From Sphingobacterium sp. UBA4616 (lineage in GTDB: Bacteria; Bacteroidota; Bacteroidia; Sphingobacteriales; Sphingobacteriaceae): DNA of 64,000 nucleotides. The position numbers were made by a program, and so were the translations under genes. Below, piece after piece: positions 43,318 to 53,505 of the stretch; the first letter of the stretch is position 1, and each line of letters begins with the position of its first letter. A model generated the notes under the pieces. That model did no database searches. It saw only the letters and a list, made by a program, of their open reading frames with translations, and had not been told where the DNA came from. The DNA lies in the NCBI GenBank assembly GCA_002386525.1, contig DGIS01000021.1, forward strand, positions 1 through 64,000, given 5' to 3'.

Positions 43318-45771
43318 ATGCGAAGACCTTTTATCTCTGTTATCATAATTTTGGCGGGTATTTTGTCAACTTCAAGCGTTAAAGCACAAAATCCACAGTG
43401 GGATGCTGCTGAAATAAAACTTAATCTGGAAAAACTTAACACATTGGGATCGGTACTCTATTTTGCGGCACACCCCGATGACGAGAATACCCGATTGATT
43501 GCATGGTTAGCCCAAGAAAAGAAATATAAGACAGCTTACTTATCGTTAACTAGAGGCGATGGGGGACAAAATCTGATCGGAACAGAACAGGGTATTGAGC
43601 TTGGCTTGATTCGAACGCAAGAATTACTGGCTGCTCGAAAAATTGATAAAGGTGAGCAATTTTTTTCCTCCGCCTATGACTTCGGATTCTCGAAAACCCC
43701 AGAAGAAACTTTCGAATTTTGGGATAAAAAACGTGTTCTTGGAGAGGCCGTATGGATCATCCGAAAATTTAGGCCCGATGTAATTATTACACGTTTTCCT
43801 CCCGATTCAAGGGGTGGCCATGGCCATCATCAAGCTTCCGCTATTCTAGCGCAAGAAGCTTTTAAAGCCGCTGCAGATCCTAATCAATTTTCAGAACAAC
43901 TTCAATTTGTAAGTCCTTGGCAGGCGAAACGTCTCCTTTGGAATACGGCTAATTTTGGCGGTCAAAACAATACCCGTGAAGATCAGTTAAAAATAGATAT
44001 TGGAGATTACAATTCCCTATTAGGAGCCTCCTATGGCGAGATTGCTGCCCACAGCCGCTCTTCACACAAAAGTCAAGGCTTCGGGTCGGCAAGCCAACGC
44101 GGCTCATCAATTGAATATTTTGAATTCGTCGACGGTGTACCTGCAGAGAAGACACTACTGGATAATGTAGACACTTCCTGGAAAAGAGTGAAAAACGGCA
44201 ATAAAGTCCAACCCTTAATTGACCACATTAATCAGATATATCAAATTGATAAACCGGAATTGATCATTACAGAACTGATCAAACTATACAAAATACTGGA
44301 TGAAATTGATGATGAATACTGGAAAACGGAGAAGAAAAAGGAAGTTGAAAAACTGATTCTTGCTTGTGGTGGAATTTGGTTCGAAAGTGTTGCTAGAAAT
44401 TCATCCTATGCCTTGGGAGATGAGATAAAAGTGGATCATTCTATTATTGTCCGCCGTCCAAATATAACAGTTGAGCTGACTCAGCTAAACGGAAATAGCA
44501 TTCATGACACACTGAAAACAAATAGGTTGCAAAAAGACACTATGCTTGTCATCGCCGATAGGACAACACAACCCTACTGGCTGATGGAACCGCATGGAAA
44601 AGGTAAATTTAATATTAGTGATTTCAATCTTACCGGATATCCCGAAAATCCTGATGCTCCAAGTGTATCTATTGAAATTCGGATCAATGGCCAGCCCATC
44701 ACAATCAATCAGCTTATAAAGTATAAATACACCGACCCTGTCCGTGGTGAAATCTACAACCCGATCGTAATCCTACCACCATTAACGGCTAAAAGTTCGA
44801 GTTCTCTGGCGCTTACCCAAAATGCCCGAACGGTCAAAGTGAATCTGACTTTTCAGAAAAACGGACAAATAGGCGCTACTACATTTCATGTAAAACCCAA
44901 CATACCAAAAGGCTGGGAAGTTTTACCAGCATCTTTTGATTTATCTTTTAAAGAAAGTGAACGTATAATCTCTAGGGAAATCAGCATAAAACCATCCGAT
45001 GCTACCCAATCTTCCAGAGATACCCTTGGGTTTGTTTTGAATAATAAAGAACGATTGAAAGAGATAAAGTCCATCGAGTACAACCATATACCTGATATCG
45101 TTTATTTCCCAGATGCGGCTATAAAAATGAGCAACATCAACCTGATCAACGACGTAAAGAACGTCGCATACATTCATGGGGCAGGGGATCTAATTCCTGA
45201 ATCGCTTGTTGCCATTGGTATAAAAGTTGATGTGCTAAGTAACGAACAGGCGTTGAAAGCAGATCTCTCCACCTATGACGCAGTAATATTTGGTGTACGG
45301 ATATTCAACGTCAATAAACAGATTGCGCAGCTTCAAAACAAAGTACTTGCGTATGTGAAAATGGGGGGTACAGTTCTAGAACAATACAATGTAAATAACG
45401 GAATGATAGCAAAAAACTTTGGTCCCTTTCCTTTTAGTATTGGCAGAAGCCGGGTAACGGACGAAAAAGCAACAGTGCATTTTGATAAAAACGATCCTAT
45501 TTTCAATTACCCAAACAAAATCAGCGAAGCTGACTTTCAACACTGGGTACAGGAGCGGGGACTATATTTTGCCGAAGATATTGATAAAAGATATCGTACG
45601 CCTATTACCATGCAAGACCCGGGTGAGGCGCTACATAATGGATCATTACTAGTTTCACACTATGGAAAAGGTAAATTTGTTTATACATCTTTGTCTTTTT
45701 TCAGACAATTACCTGCAGGAATTCCCGGAGCTTACAGATTATTTGTAAATTTGTTATCAAAATCAAAATAA
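43318..45771 (+). CDS. PIG-L family deacetylase with large C-terminal extension
   Basis: 817 residues with a signal peptide (ending SSVKAQ). The PIG-L/LmbE domain is at about 35-290: zinc ligands in AHPDDEN and GGHGHHQAS. The C-terminal half contains beta-sandwich parts and, from about 640, a class I glutamine-amidotransferase-like fold (AVIFGVRIFNVNK, MGGTVLEQYN). It probably deacetylates an N-acetylated sugar in the periplasm. Two tiny membrane genes and a symporter follow, suggesting the released product is imported. Confidence 0.92.
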   Translation: MRRPFISVIIILAGILSTSSVKAQNPQWDAAEIKLNLEKLNTLGSVLYFAAHPDDENTRLIAWLAQEKKYKTAYLSLTRGDGGQNLIGTEQGIELGLIRTQELLAARKIDKGEQFFSSAYDFGFSKTPEETFEFWDKKRVLGEAVWIIRKFRPDVIITRFPPDSRGGHGHHQASAILAQEAFKAAADPNQFSEQLQFVSPWQAKRLLWNTANFGGQNNTREDQLKIDIGDYNSLLGASYGEIAAHSRSSHKSQGFGSASQRGSSIEYFEFVDGVPAEKTLLDNVDTSWKRVKNGNKVQPLIDHINQIYQIDKPELIITELIKLYKILDEIDDEYWKTEKKKEVEKLILACGGIWFESVARNSSYALGDEIKVDHSIIVRRPNITVELTQLNGNSIHDTLKTNRLQKDTMLVIADRTTQPYWLMEPHGKGKFNISDFNLTGYPENPDAPSVSIEIRINGQPITINQLIKYKYTDPVRGEIYNPIVILPPLTAKSSSSLALTQNARTVKVNLTFQKNGQIGATTFHVKPNIPKGWEVLPASFDLSFKESERIISREISIKPSDATQSSRDTLGFVLNNKERLKEIKSIEYNHIPDIVYFPDAAIKMSNINLINDVKNVAYIHGAGDLIPESLVAIGIKVDVLSNEQALKADLSTYDAVIFGVRIFNVNKQIAQLQNKVLAYVKMGGTVLEQYNVNNGMIAKNFGPFPFSIGRSRVTDEKATVHFDKNDPIFNYPNKISEADFQHWVQERGLYFAEDIDKRYRTPITMQDPGEALHNGSLLVSHYGKGKFVYTSLSFFRQLPAGIPGAYRLFVNLLSKSK

Positions 45772-45778
45772 TAGAATA

Positions 45779-45988
45779 ATGGAAAATCAGATTGACAACA
45801 GCTGCACGACAATTGATGCTGGCAAAGCAAAAGGAATCATTCTTTTAGTTGCTGTAGTATTTGGTGCATTAATTGGATTCACTGCAAACGAGACATTTTT
45901 AAGCATCTTTGGAGGTGCCGCTGTCGGATTGATTATTGCCGCTATTTTTAATAGCGTCATCTATCCTCAGAAGCCTTCCGATAGATAA
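45779..45988 (+). CDS. Small membrane protein with glycine-rich helices
   Basis: 69 residues. Two hydrophobic helices (about 15-35 and 40-62) separated by NETFL; small residues (GALIGFTA, GGAAVGLI) suit helix packing. No family recognised. It follows the deacetylase by seven bases. Confidence 0.6.
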   Translation: MENQIDNSCTTIDAGKAKGIILLVAVVFGALIGFTANETFLSIFGGAAVGLIIAAIFNSVIYPQKPSDR

Positions 45989-45993
45989 CAACG

Positions 45994-46086
45994 ATGAATA
46001 GCTGGAAACGTTTCTACTGGTTGGTCGTTATCTGGCTATTTGTATTCATCCTTTTTCTGTACATTTTCACGAACCACTATTCATGA
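45994..46086 (+). CDS. 30-residue single-helix membrane microprotein
   Basis: ATG at 45994, TGA at 46084-46086. The product opens MNSWKRFYW and continues with a hydrophobic run of about 17 residues, ending TNHYS. Its stop overlaps the ATG of the symporter gene (ATGA at 46083-46086). The position, coupling and one-helix design suggest a small accessory subunit of the symporter. No homologue search was done, so it may also be a leader peptide that couples translation. Confidence 0.6.
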   Translation: MNSWKRFYWLVVIWLFVFILFLYIFTNHYS

Positions 46087-47795
46087 GTACAGCAGATTGG
46101 ATCGTTTTATTTCTGACACTCTTAGTTATTGTCGTGTATGGCGTTTACAAGAGTAGAGGCATAAAAAATATTGATGGATACCTTCTGGGTAATCGTTCTT
46201 TACCCTGGTATCACGTCGGATTGTCAGTAATGGCGACTCAAGCAAGCGCCATTACTTTCCTTTCTGCACCCGGACTAGCTTATTCTTCAGGAATGAGTTT
46301 CGTTCAATTCTATTTCGGCCTACCGCTGGCCATGATTGTCCTCTGCATAACATTTATCCCCATTTTTCATAAGCTGAAAGTATTTACAGCTTACGAATTT
46401 CTAGAAAAACGCTTTGATGTAAGGACCAGAGGCCTCACCGCTATTCTTTTCCTCATTCAACGCGGTATTTCAACGGGTATTACCATATTTGCTCCGGCGC
46501 TGATTATATCGACCATACTACATATTGACCTTACTTGGACGACCTTGGCAATAGGAAGTTTTGTTGTTATCTATACAACTTATGGCGGAACCAAAGCTGT
46601 ATCCCATACTCAATTGCTCCAAATGAGCATTATTTTTGCGTCTTTACTTATTGCCGGGATATTGGTCATTCATCTGCTACCACAGGATATTGGCCTCTCA
46701 AAAGCACTGCATATAGCAGGAAAATCAGGGAAAACAAATGCGTTGGACTTTACTTTTGATCTGAACAATAACTATACAATTTGGACAGGGTTAATTGGAG
46801 GATTTTTTCTACAGCTTTCTTATTTCGGAACAGATCAGAGCCAAGTCGGAAGGTATTTAACTGGAGCATCCATCAGAGAAAGCCGGATGGGATTAATTAT
46901 GAATGGTTTATTAAAGATACCTATGCAATTTGCAATTCTCCTGATCGGAATTCTTGTATTTGCCTATTATCAGTTCCATCAGCCGCCTATCTTTTTTAAC
47001 CAAGTTGAAGTAAAAAACCTCAAGGAAAGCAAATACGCTCCTGAGTATCAAATCTTCGAACAGAAACATAACGAACTGTTTAAAGCGCGTGAGTCTGCTG
47101 TTCAGCAGCTTAATATAGCCTTAGAGCAGGATGACACAAAAAGTATTGCTCATGCTCGCACAGCATTGGGCCAACTAAACGCGCAAATGCAGCAGGTTAA
47201 AGACCGAACCATAGACTTGATTAAAAAAAACAATCCCAGTGCGGAAACGAACGACAATAATTATGTGTTTCTGTCCTTCGTAACGACTGTATTTCCGAAA
47301 GGGTTAATCGGGTTGCTAATAGCAGTTATCTTTCTCGCATCAATGGGATCAACCGCAAGCGCTATTAATTCATTAGCTTCCACAACAACAATTGATATCT
47401 ACAAAAGATTCATTAACCGTAAATCATCTGAAAGACAAGATCTGCTGTGGTCTCGTCTATTTACCCTGATTTGGGGCATATTTACTATCCTTGTAGCCTT
47501 ATATGCGAATAGGTTGGGTAATCTTCTCGAAGCAGTCAATATCTTAGGTTCCTTATTCTATGGGACGATCCTAGGTATTTTTATTGTAGCCTTCTATATG
47601 AGCAAAATCAGGGGAAAAGCAGTTTTTATTGCCGCTATACTTTCAGAAGTGATCGTGATTGGTATTTGGTTAATGGATAAAATACCGTTTCTATGGTTAA
47701 ATCTTATTGGCTGTCTCGCCGTCATGCTGATCGCTTATCTCCTACAGCTGGGCGTAAAAAAAAGCGCATTGGTAGATGATAAAATTCAATACTAA
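46083..47795 (+). CDS. Sodium:solute symporter (SSS family)
   Basis: 570 residues, 13 or so membrane helices. Family phrases include NIDGYLLGNRSLPWYHVGLS, VMATQASAITFLSAPGLAY and GGFFLQLSYFGTDQSQVGR. A soluble loop of about 90 residues (330-420), rich in charged and Gln residues, is inserted between helices. Sodium-driven uptake of a sugar-like or organic solute is likely. It is the end of the deacetylase operon and starts inside the microprotein stop. Confidence 0.92.
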   Translation: MSTADWIVLFLTLLVIVVYGVYKSRGIKNIDGYLLGNRSLPWYHVGLSVMATQASAITFLSAPGLAYSSGMSFVQFYFGLPLAMIVLCITFIPIFHKLKVFTAYEFLEKRFDVRTRGLTAILFLIQRGISTGITIFAPALIISTILHIDLTWTTLAIGSFVVIYTTYGGTKAVSHTQLLQMSIIFASLLIAGILVIHLLPQDIGLSKALHIAGKSGKTNALDFTFDLNNNYTIWTGLIGGFFLQLSYFGTDQSQVGRYLTGASIRESRMGLIMNGLLKIPMQFAILLIGILVFAYYQFHQPPIFFNQVEVKNLKESKYAPEYQIFEQKHNELFKARESAVQQLNIALEQDDTKSIAHARTALGQLNAQMQQVKDRTIDLIKKNNPSAETNDNNYVFLSFVTTVFPKGLIGLLIAVIFLASMGSTASAINSLASTTTIDIYKRFINRKSSERQDLLWSRLFTLIWGIFTILVALYANRLGNLLEAVNILGSLFYGTILGIFIVAFYMSKIRGKAVFIAAILSEVIVIGIWLMDKIPFLWLNLIGCLAVMLIAYLLQLGVKKSALVDDKIQY

Positions 47796-47822
47796 TAAAA
47801 CGAAAAGCACGATTGTACAGGT

Positions 47823-48689
47823 TTAATATTTTTTATAAATGTTGTACAATACGCTCTTATCGTATATGGTCAGTTCGGGTGTTGTATCCCTTACAACAAA
47901 CTTTCTTTTAAAGGCAACAATCGCAGCTTTAAGATTAGACGTATCGTAACCGATAATTTTAAGCGCATCTATCGCATTAAAACCTTCTGGGGGGGCAACA
48001 AGTTGCCCTTCATCATACCAAATTCCAAAACCCCGGTCCGCCAGCTTTTTCCAGGGGAAAAACACACTTGGATCGTTCTTCCTTGCTGGAGCGATATCGG
48101 CATGCCCAATAAAATTATTTGTCGGTATTAAATAGCGAGACTTCAAGGTATCCAGCACCGTCATCAATGAATTAATTTGTGCATCAGGAAAAGGTTCTCT
48201 ACCATTATTATCTAGCTCAATACCGATAGAACATGAGTTCATATCTACGATAGAACCCCATTTAGCAACCCCAGCATGCCAAGAGCGGACATAATCGTTT
48301 AACATTTGTATAATCTCCCCATTTCGGCCAATAATATAATGTGAACTCACCTTAGTTCTCGGGATCTGAAAAGTTTTAATTGTCTGACCGATGCTATCTT
48401 GCGCGGTGTGGTGGATAATAACAAAGTTTGGCTTGCGTACATCATAATGAATAGCCTCTTCTTGACGCCAATAAGAATGGCTTCCCGATTTCTGCAAAAA
48501 GATGATCTTTCTTTCCTCTGGTGTCAATAAACTGGTATCCGGCTTAGTCACAATCTGCGGCTCCAAAACCACCGGAGAAGCAAAAGATGTTACCAACGGT
48601 TTCAAAATCGCCGGCTGCACCTTCGACTTACAACTTGCCAAAGAAAGCAATGAGCACAGTAATATTCCTACTGACACAGGTCTAATCAT
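47823..48689 (-). CDS. N-acetylmuramoyl-L-alanine amidase, lipoprotein
   Basis: 288 residues. Lipoprotein signal (LLCSLLSLASCKS). The Amidase_2 fold shows VIIHHTAQ (first zinc His), SSHYIIGRNGEIIQML, RSWHAG, IGIELDNNG and FIGHADIAPARKNDP (second zinc His and Lys/Asp). It cleaves the bond between muramic acid and L-alanine in peptidoglycan. It overlaps the DUF3078 gene by one base (TAATG). Confidence 0.93.
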   Translation of the reverse strand: MIRPVSVGILLCSLLSLASCKSKVQPAILKPLVTSFASPVVLEPQIVTKPDTSLLTPEERKIIFLQKSGSHSYWRQEEAIHYDVRKPNFVIIHHTAQDSIGQTIKTFQIPRTKVSSHYIIGRNGEIIQMLNDYVRSWHAGVAKWGSIVDMNSCSIGIELDNNGREPFPDAQINSLMTVLDTLKSRYLIPTNNFIGHADIAPARKNDPSVFFPWKKLADRGFGIWYDEGQLVAPPEGFNAIDALKIIGYDTSNLKAAIVAFKRKFVVRDTTPELTIYDKSVLYNIYKKY

Positions 48690-49726
48690 TATTTTGGTAA
48701 ACTATATACAATTCCCATTGCCAAGGACTGACTCAATTGCACCTTGGAAATAACATCTGGATCATAAATCATAATACCATTCAAGTTCACATTGATTACA
48801 CGGGTAACTTTCGCTGTTACGGTTACATCTAAACGGTGCGTTGGATCGGAAAGTTTCTCATAATCCGCAAAAAGATTATAACGCGCCTTTACATTCAATT
48901 TATCTGTGAAGTTTTTGTCCAAATTACCCGTTAGCTGGAATGCCAGTGCATTTGCAAAAGTTCGATCTTCCTTTACACCGAATCTTTCGCCGGTACCTAC
49001 ACTTGGATTGTTTGGATCTCTATAATATCCATACTTTGCGAAGAAACCCTCCCCAGAGCGAGGTCTAACGCGATCATCCAAAATAAAGGTCTGACGAGCA
49101 GTACCTGTACCAAAACGTAACGAGAATTCATTGCTGGGCTTGTACTCAAGACCGAAAGACTCCGTCAGATAGGCTGGCGCCATAAAAGCATTCTCGATAT
49201 AATCAATGGTATCCCTACCATTGATCGTTTTATACTTATACCCTGCGTCAAACTGAGACTCAAAGGTCACCGATGTAAACAAAGCCCAATTGGCAGACAA
49301 TTTATAAGAAAGCTTATTATCCCAAAATATACGGTCATTATTTTTCTTCGCAATATTATTGGTGTTCTTTATTTTTCCATAACGTAAATCAACTTCAGTC
49401 ACGAAATTGAAATTATCTCTGGTATAATCCGATTTATGATTGGCATTCAACCCAACAGCAATAGAACCGACACCGCCCCCTTTCCAATTATCATTAAATG
49501 ATGCCTGATTTAAATTGATCCCAAATTTTGTCCAATGTTTCCAATAGTCTACTTCTAGGTTCAGTTTGGGAACGACAGGACGAATAGTTTTAATATTTAA
49601 AGGTTGCTCTTTCTGTACGGAAATTACGGTATCTGGTTTTGCTCTAAGATCTTTCAGATCCTGTGCCTGTATGCCAGTAATAGAAAGGCAGAGCATAGCC
49701 ATGCCGACAAAATTAAATAACTTCAT
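48689..49726 (-). CDS. DUF3078 outer-membrane beta-barrel-like protein
   Basis: 345 residues with a signal peptide (ending GIQAQ). Barrel-like beta strands throughout (FGINLNQASFNDNWKGGGVG, AVGLNANHKSDYTRDNFNF). The conserved N-W-K-G-G-G phrase and length fit DUF3078. Function unknown; it is directly coupled with the amidase gene, hinting at a cell-envelope role. Confidence 0.85.
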   Translation of the reverse strand: MKLFNFVGMAMLCLSITGIQAQDLKDLRAKPDTVISVQKEQPLNIKTIRPVVPKLNLEVDYWKHWTKFGINLNQASFNDNWKGGGVGSIAVGLNANHKSDYTRDNFNFVTEVDLRYGKIKNTNNIAKKNNDRIFWDNKLSYKLSANWALFTSVTFESQFDAGYKYKTINGRDTIDYIENAFMAPAYLTESFGLEYKPSNEFSLRFGTGTARQTFILDDRVRPRSGEGFFAKYGYYRDPNNPSVGTGERFGVKEDRTFANALAFQLTGNLDKNFTDKLNVKARYNLFADYEKLSDPTHRLDVTVTAKVTRVINVNLNGIMIYDPDVISKVQLSQSLAMGIVYSLPK

Positions 49727-49747
49727 TCTGAAAACGTCTATTTTTGT

Positions 49748-50509
49748 TTACGGTACTAATTTATAATTAATTGTTGGAAAAGGCTCAATAAAATATTGTG
49801 AAGGATTCAATTGATACCGTGAATAGCAATTCTTGATGTAATTTGCCAGTTCATAATCGCTTGCTGCAAGAATAAAGAAATAGGAGGGTCTGAATATCCT
49901 TCTAAATCGCTCCGATTCTTCACTATTGAGTCCAGTTACTTTACTGATAAGTTCCTTCGAAAATTTATAATCGATCACATTTTCCTTATAATCGTTTTCA
50001 ATGGTTTTAGTCAATCGGCGTGCCCGTTTGGCCTCTTTGCTAAATAAGCTGTAGATTGAATTGATACTTAAACCAGCGCCATTTGGTCCTACAGAAAATA
50101 CATCACCATAACCTGCCAAACGATATGCCTTTTCATAATCCACTTTTGCCTTTTCCAAAATTTCTTCGGGACTTTTGCGTGCGTAAACCTGAACCTCCTC
50201 TATATAAAAAGTTTCGCGTACCAAATGAAAAAGTAATAATCCACGTTCATCTACAAGAAGCGTATCTGAAAAGTACCCCTTACTCATCGCGACGATATGA
50301 TCTCCTAACTGTGCATTAAAGACAAATTCACCTTTGATTGTATTATAATTCACCTCTCCTGTTCGCAAGTTGGCAAGCTTGACATTCCCAATACGCTGTT
50401 TGGTATTTTTATCAAAGACAATCCCCTCCACTTTTTTATCTTGACAAAAAAGTGCAGAAGTCGAAGCCCCAATGGCAATAAGTAGAAAAATATATCGTAT
50501 TAATATCAC
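49748..50509 (-). CDS. CarboxypepD_reg-like domain protein
   Basis: 253 residues from a GTG at 50507-50509, which gives a normal signal peptide (LIRYIFLLIAIGASTSAL). A longer reading from 50626 would overlap the LysM gene. A carboxypeptidase-regulatory-like domain lies at about 28-105 (VEGIVFDKNTKQRIGNVKLA). The rest is mixed helix and strand, with no enzyme motif seen. Twenty-one bases separate it from the DUF3078 gene. Confidence 0.7.
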   Translation of the reverse strand: MILIRYIFLLIAIGASTSALFCQDKKVEGIVFDKNTKQRIGNVKLANLRTGEVNYNTIKGEFVFNAQLGDHIVAMSKGYFSDTLLVDERGLLLFHLVRETFYIEEVQVYARKSPEEILEKAKVDYEKAYRLAGYGDVFSVGPNGAGLSINSIYSLFSKEAKRARRLTKTIENDYKENVIDYKFSKELISKVTGLNSEESERFRRIFRPSYFFILAASDYELANYIKNCYSRYQLNPSQYFIEPFPTINYKLVP

Positions 50510-50570
50510 TATCGTAAAACTACTATATAGCGATACAAAAGTGAAATATTTAACATCTTTTAAAACGTAA

Positions 50571-51404
50571 CTATTTAGATATAACCAAAAGCTGCCCCAA
50601 CGATAGCGCATCATCGGTAAGACCATTCAAAGCCTTAATCTGATCGACAGATACATTATATAGCTTACTGAGCGAATACAACGTATCTTGAGCTTTAACC
50701 TCATGAATACGCATGGCTACGGGGCTCTTGATGGCTTCTGTTTTTACAACCGAGGGGGGGGCTTCTTGTACATTCTGAACGATTTCTACCTGCACCGTTT
50801 CTTCTCGAACAACTTTTTCACGCGGCGATTCACCGCGGTCGTATTGATCAAGATGATATCTTTCGATCATTTCGATGAGCAATTCAGGATAACGTGGATT
50901 GGTGGCGTACCCGGCTGCTTTCAAGCCTTTAGCCCAACCTTTATAATCATTCTTATCCAATTTAAAGAGCGCTGCATACCGAGGCCTCAACAGAAATTCA
51001 GAATGATCTCGAAACGATTGTTCGGGACTGTCATAAACACGAAAGCAATCATTAATATTATCATCAGGGCGGGTTACGGATTTTCCTTTCCACACTCCGC
51101 CACATTTAATACCAAAATGATTATTCGCCTCGCGCGCCAGATAACTATTCCCATTGCCTGATTCAAGCAGTGCCTGAGCAAGTTTAATGCTGGCGGGGAT
51201 ACCGTATCTGTTCATTTCTGCAATGGCCACCTGTTTGTAATGACTGATGTAATCGTTCCCTGCCATGGTGGGCCGCCCAACAGAAGGAGATGAAGAAGTT
51301 TTTGAATTGGAGCCAGATTTAGGGGACGATAACGTGCCCCTCCGACTTGAACATGATGTAACCAACATCATGAGTACAAACATGCCATAAAAAAACTTCT
51401 TCAT
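50571..51404 (-). CDS. Glucosaminidase with LysM domain, lipoprotein
   Basis: 277 residues. Lipoprotein signal (LMMLVTSCSS). The glucosaminidase domain (about 48-190) has IPASIKLAQALLESGNGNSY and NNHFGIKC with the catalytic Glu; a LysM domain is at the C-terminus (about 233-277, KAQDTLYSLSKLYNVSVDQI). It hydrolyses peptidoglycan. Next to a shorter paralogue. Confidence 0.92.
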   Translation of the reverse strand: MKKFFYGMFVLMMLVTSCSSRRGTLSSPKSGSNSKTSSSPSVGRPTMAGNDYISHYKQVAIAEMNRYGIPASIKLAQALLESGNGNSYLAREANNHFGIKCGGVWKGKSVTRPDDNINDCFRVYDSPEQSFRDHSEFLLRPRYAALFKLDKNDYKGWAKGLKAAGYATNPRYPELLIEMIERYHLDQYDRGESPREKVVREETVQVEIVQNVQEAPPSVVKTEAIKSPVAMRIHEVKAQDTLYSLSKLYNVSVDQIKALNGLTDDALSLGQLLVISK

Positions 51405-51426
51405 GCAGTAATGTTGTGCTTAGTGC

Positions 51427-51951
51427 TTATTTTTTTGTTGACGAGAATTTGTTTTGCTTAGCATCATGATCAAACATATCCAAATGATATTGTCTAATTG
51501 TAGCGAGTACTTTTGCAGTCCAACCTTTACTCGTCGAGTACCCCGAACGAGCTATCGCTTTTACCCAAGCCTCGTATTTTTCACCCGGATGCTTATCAAA
51601 AAGACTTTGAGTAGTCTTTTTTCTTTTCACTATTCCTACAAAATCATCGTACGAGTCCAATACTGACCGATAACCTTTGTAAGCTGACCGAATAACGGTA
51701 CTATTGTTCTTTCCTTTGACACCAAAATGGTTATTCAAATTCTTTGCTACCCTGCTACCACCATTTCCGCTTTCATGCATGGCGATGGCTAAGATAACCG
51801 ATGCCGGAACACCATGTTCCTCCATCATTTCTTTTGCTATTGGACTGTACTTATCGACATATGCCGCATTACTTTGAGCCGAAACCTTTGTTAATCCAAA
51901 AGTTCCCAAAGCTAGTATCAGTACAAAGCTTTTTAATTGTTTTAAATTCAT
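51427..51951 (-). CDS. Secreted glucosaminidase-domain protein
   Basis: 174 residues with signal peptide (ending TKVSAQ). The same glucosaminidase core: VPASVILAIAMHESGNGGSR and NNHFGVKG. It lacks the LysM domain of its neighbour; a gene duplication with loss or gain of LysM is likely. Twenty-two bases separate the two genes. Confidence 0.9.
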   Translation of the reverse strand: MNLKQLKSFVLILALGTFGLTKVSAQSNAAYVDKYSPIAKEMMEEHGVPASVILAIAMHESGNGGSRVAKNLNNHFGVKGKNNSTVIRSAYKGYRSVLDSYDDFVGIVKRKKTTQSLFDKHPGEKYEAWVKAIARSGYSTSKGWTAKVLATIRQYHLDMFDHDAKQNKFSSTKK

Positions 51952-51973
51952 GAAGAATGTTTTAGTTCACAAA

Positions 51974-52609
51974 TTACTTCTTGCGTAATACAAAAAGTCC
52001 GTCTCGAATTGGTAATATCACCTTTTCTACGCGCTTGTCCTGAGCTAAACGTGCATTCAAATCAATGATCTGCTTTGTTTGGTTGTCTGGTTTTGAATCC
52101 AATACCTTACCTTTCCATAAGACATTGTCAATCAAAATAAGTCCCCCAGACGGAACTTGATTTATTATCGTTTCGAAATAAAATAAATTTCTCTTCTTGT
52201 CTGCGTCGATAAATACTAGATCGAATGTTTCATTCAATGTTGGTAGTATCACCGCCGCATCGCCAATGTGATATCTGATTTTGTCAGCAAATGGCGATTC
52301 ATCAAAATAACCTTGAACCCTTTCTTGCTGCTCTGCATTGATATCAATGGTATGTAATAGACCATCTTCCTTCAGCCCTTCAGCGAGACATAAAGTTGCG
52401 TATCCCGTAAAAGTCCCAATCTCTAAAATACGCTTGGGAGCAACCAATTTACTCAATAAAGAAAGAACTCTTCCCTGGTAATGTCCAGATAACATATGGG
52501 GCATTGTTTCCTTCAAATAAGTGTCCCGATTTACCATTTTCAGTAACGAATTTTCTTCGTCTGTAGTATGTTCCAAATAGGACTCTAAATCGCTGCCAAC
52601 AATTTCCAT
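51974..52609 (-). CDS. SAM-dependent O-methyltransferase (class I)
   Basis: 211 residues from the ATG at 52609; eight more from 52633 are possible. Methyltransf_3 family pattern: ILEIGTFTGYATLCLAEGL (motif I), HTIDINAEQQE, DLVFIDADKKRN and LILIDNVLWKG. It is of the catechol/caffeoyl-CoA O-methyltransferase type. The acceptor is unknown. Confidence 0.92.
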   Translation of the reverse strand: MEIVGSDLESYLEHTTDEENSLLKMVNRDTYLKETMPHMLSGHYQGRVLSLLSKLVAPKRILEIGTFTGYATLCLAEGLKEDGLLHTIDINAEQQERVQGYFDESPFADKIRYHIGDAAVILPTLNETFDLVFIDADKKRNLFYFETIINQVPSGGLILIDNVLWKGKVLDSKPDNQTKQIIDLNARLAQDKRVEKVILPIRDGLFVLRKK

Positions 52610-52787
52610 AACCGCAAAGGTACCAAAAAACATATTTAGTATAAAAACTTTTTTTTACTAAAACCTGATTATCAAACAAATACAATAAAACTTTTGTAAA
52701 GGACGTTTTTTTAAAATTGCCTCAAATGCATAAAAACCCAACATCGTCAATTTTAAAATTTTATTTCAGATCACAATTTCCCCAAAG

Positions 52788-52827
52788 AAAAAGCCTTCTA
52801 AAATATCATATTTTAGAAGGCTTTTTT
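52788..52827 (-). terminator. Terminator downstream of folE
   Basis: AAAAAGCCTTCTAAAAT pairs with ATTTTAGAAGGCTTTTTT around ATCAT. It lies 20 bases beyond the folE stop. Confidence 0.88.
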
Positions 52828-52847
52828 ATTATTGCACCATACCGGTA

Positions 52848-53477
52848 TTACGCAAGATCAGCTGTGATCAAGCGTAAGAATTCGGATCGCGTTACATCAT
52901 TTTGAAAAGTTCCTGTAAATGCAGAAGTTGTTGTCACAGAATTTTGTTTCTGTACGCCACGCATTGCCATACACATGTGTTTACATTCCATGACTACAGC
53001 TACGCCCAGCGCCCCCAAAGTTTCTTGGATACAGTCCCTGATTTCATTAGTGAGCCTCTCCTGAACCTGAAGACGACGTGCAAAAATATCAACGACACGC
53101 GGTATTTTACTCAATCCAACAATATGTCCGTTAGGAATATAAGCTATATGGGCTTTACCGAAAAAAGGCAACATGTGGTGTTCACAAAGAGAATAGACTT
53201 CAATATCTTTGACGACAACCATTTGACTATAGTCTTCTTCAAACATCGCTCCACGTAATACCTCTCCAGCATCAATATCATAGCCATGTGTCAAAAATTG
53301 CAACGCTTTCGCAACACGCTCTGGCGTCTTTACTAAACCTTCACGTTTGGGATCTTCCCCAAGACATGCCAATATATCGGTATAATGAGAAGCGATTCGT
53401 TCTACCTTTTCAGTATTGTATTTGTCGATCTTAATATATCCATCCAACTCTTCGTTGTCAAATGAGTGCTGACTCAT
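52848..53477 (-). CDS. folE: GTP cyclohydrolase I
   Basis: 209 residues. It converts GTP to dihydroneopterin triphosphate. Zinc-site motif [20 protein letters not shown] and the later [14 protein letters not shown] with the third zinc Cys and catalytic His; [20 protein letters not shown] is the family signature. A PTPS-family gene lies 28 bases upstream on the same strand, and its product would use this enzyme's product. Confidence 0.96.
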   Translation of the reverse strand: MSQHSFDNEELDGYIKIDKYNTEKVERIASHYTDILACLGEDPKREGLVKTPERVAKALQFLTHGYDIDAGEVLRGAMFEEDYSQMVVVKDIEVYSLCEHHMLPFFGKAHIAYIPNGHIVGLSKIPRVVDIFARRLQVQERLTNEIRDCIQETLGALGVAVVMECKHMCMAMRGVQKQNSVTTTSAFTGTFQNDVTRSEFLRLITADLA

Positions 53478-53505
53478 AGTTTCTACTATTTAAATGTATT
53501 AAAGT

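Noticed and set aside
43059..43382. Open frame of 107 codons before the PIG-L gene
   Set aside because: It crosses the strong terminator at 43064-43103 and runs into the start of the deacetylase gene; composition is not protein-like.
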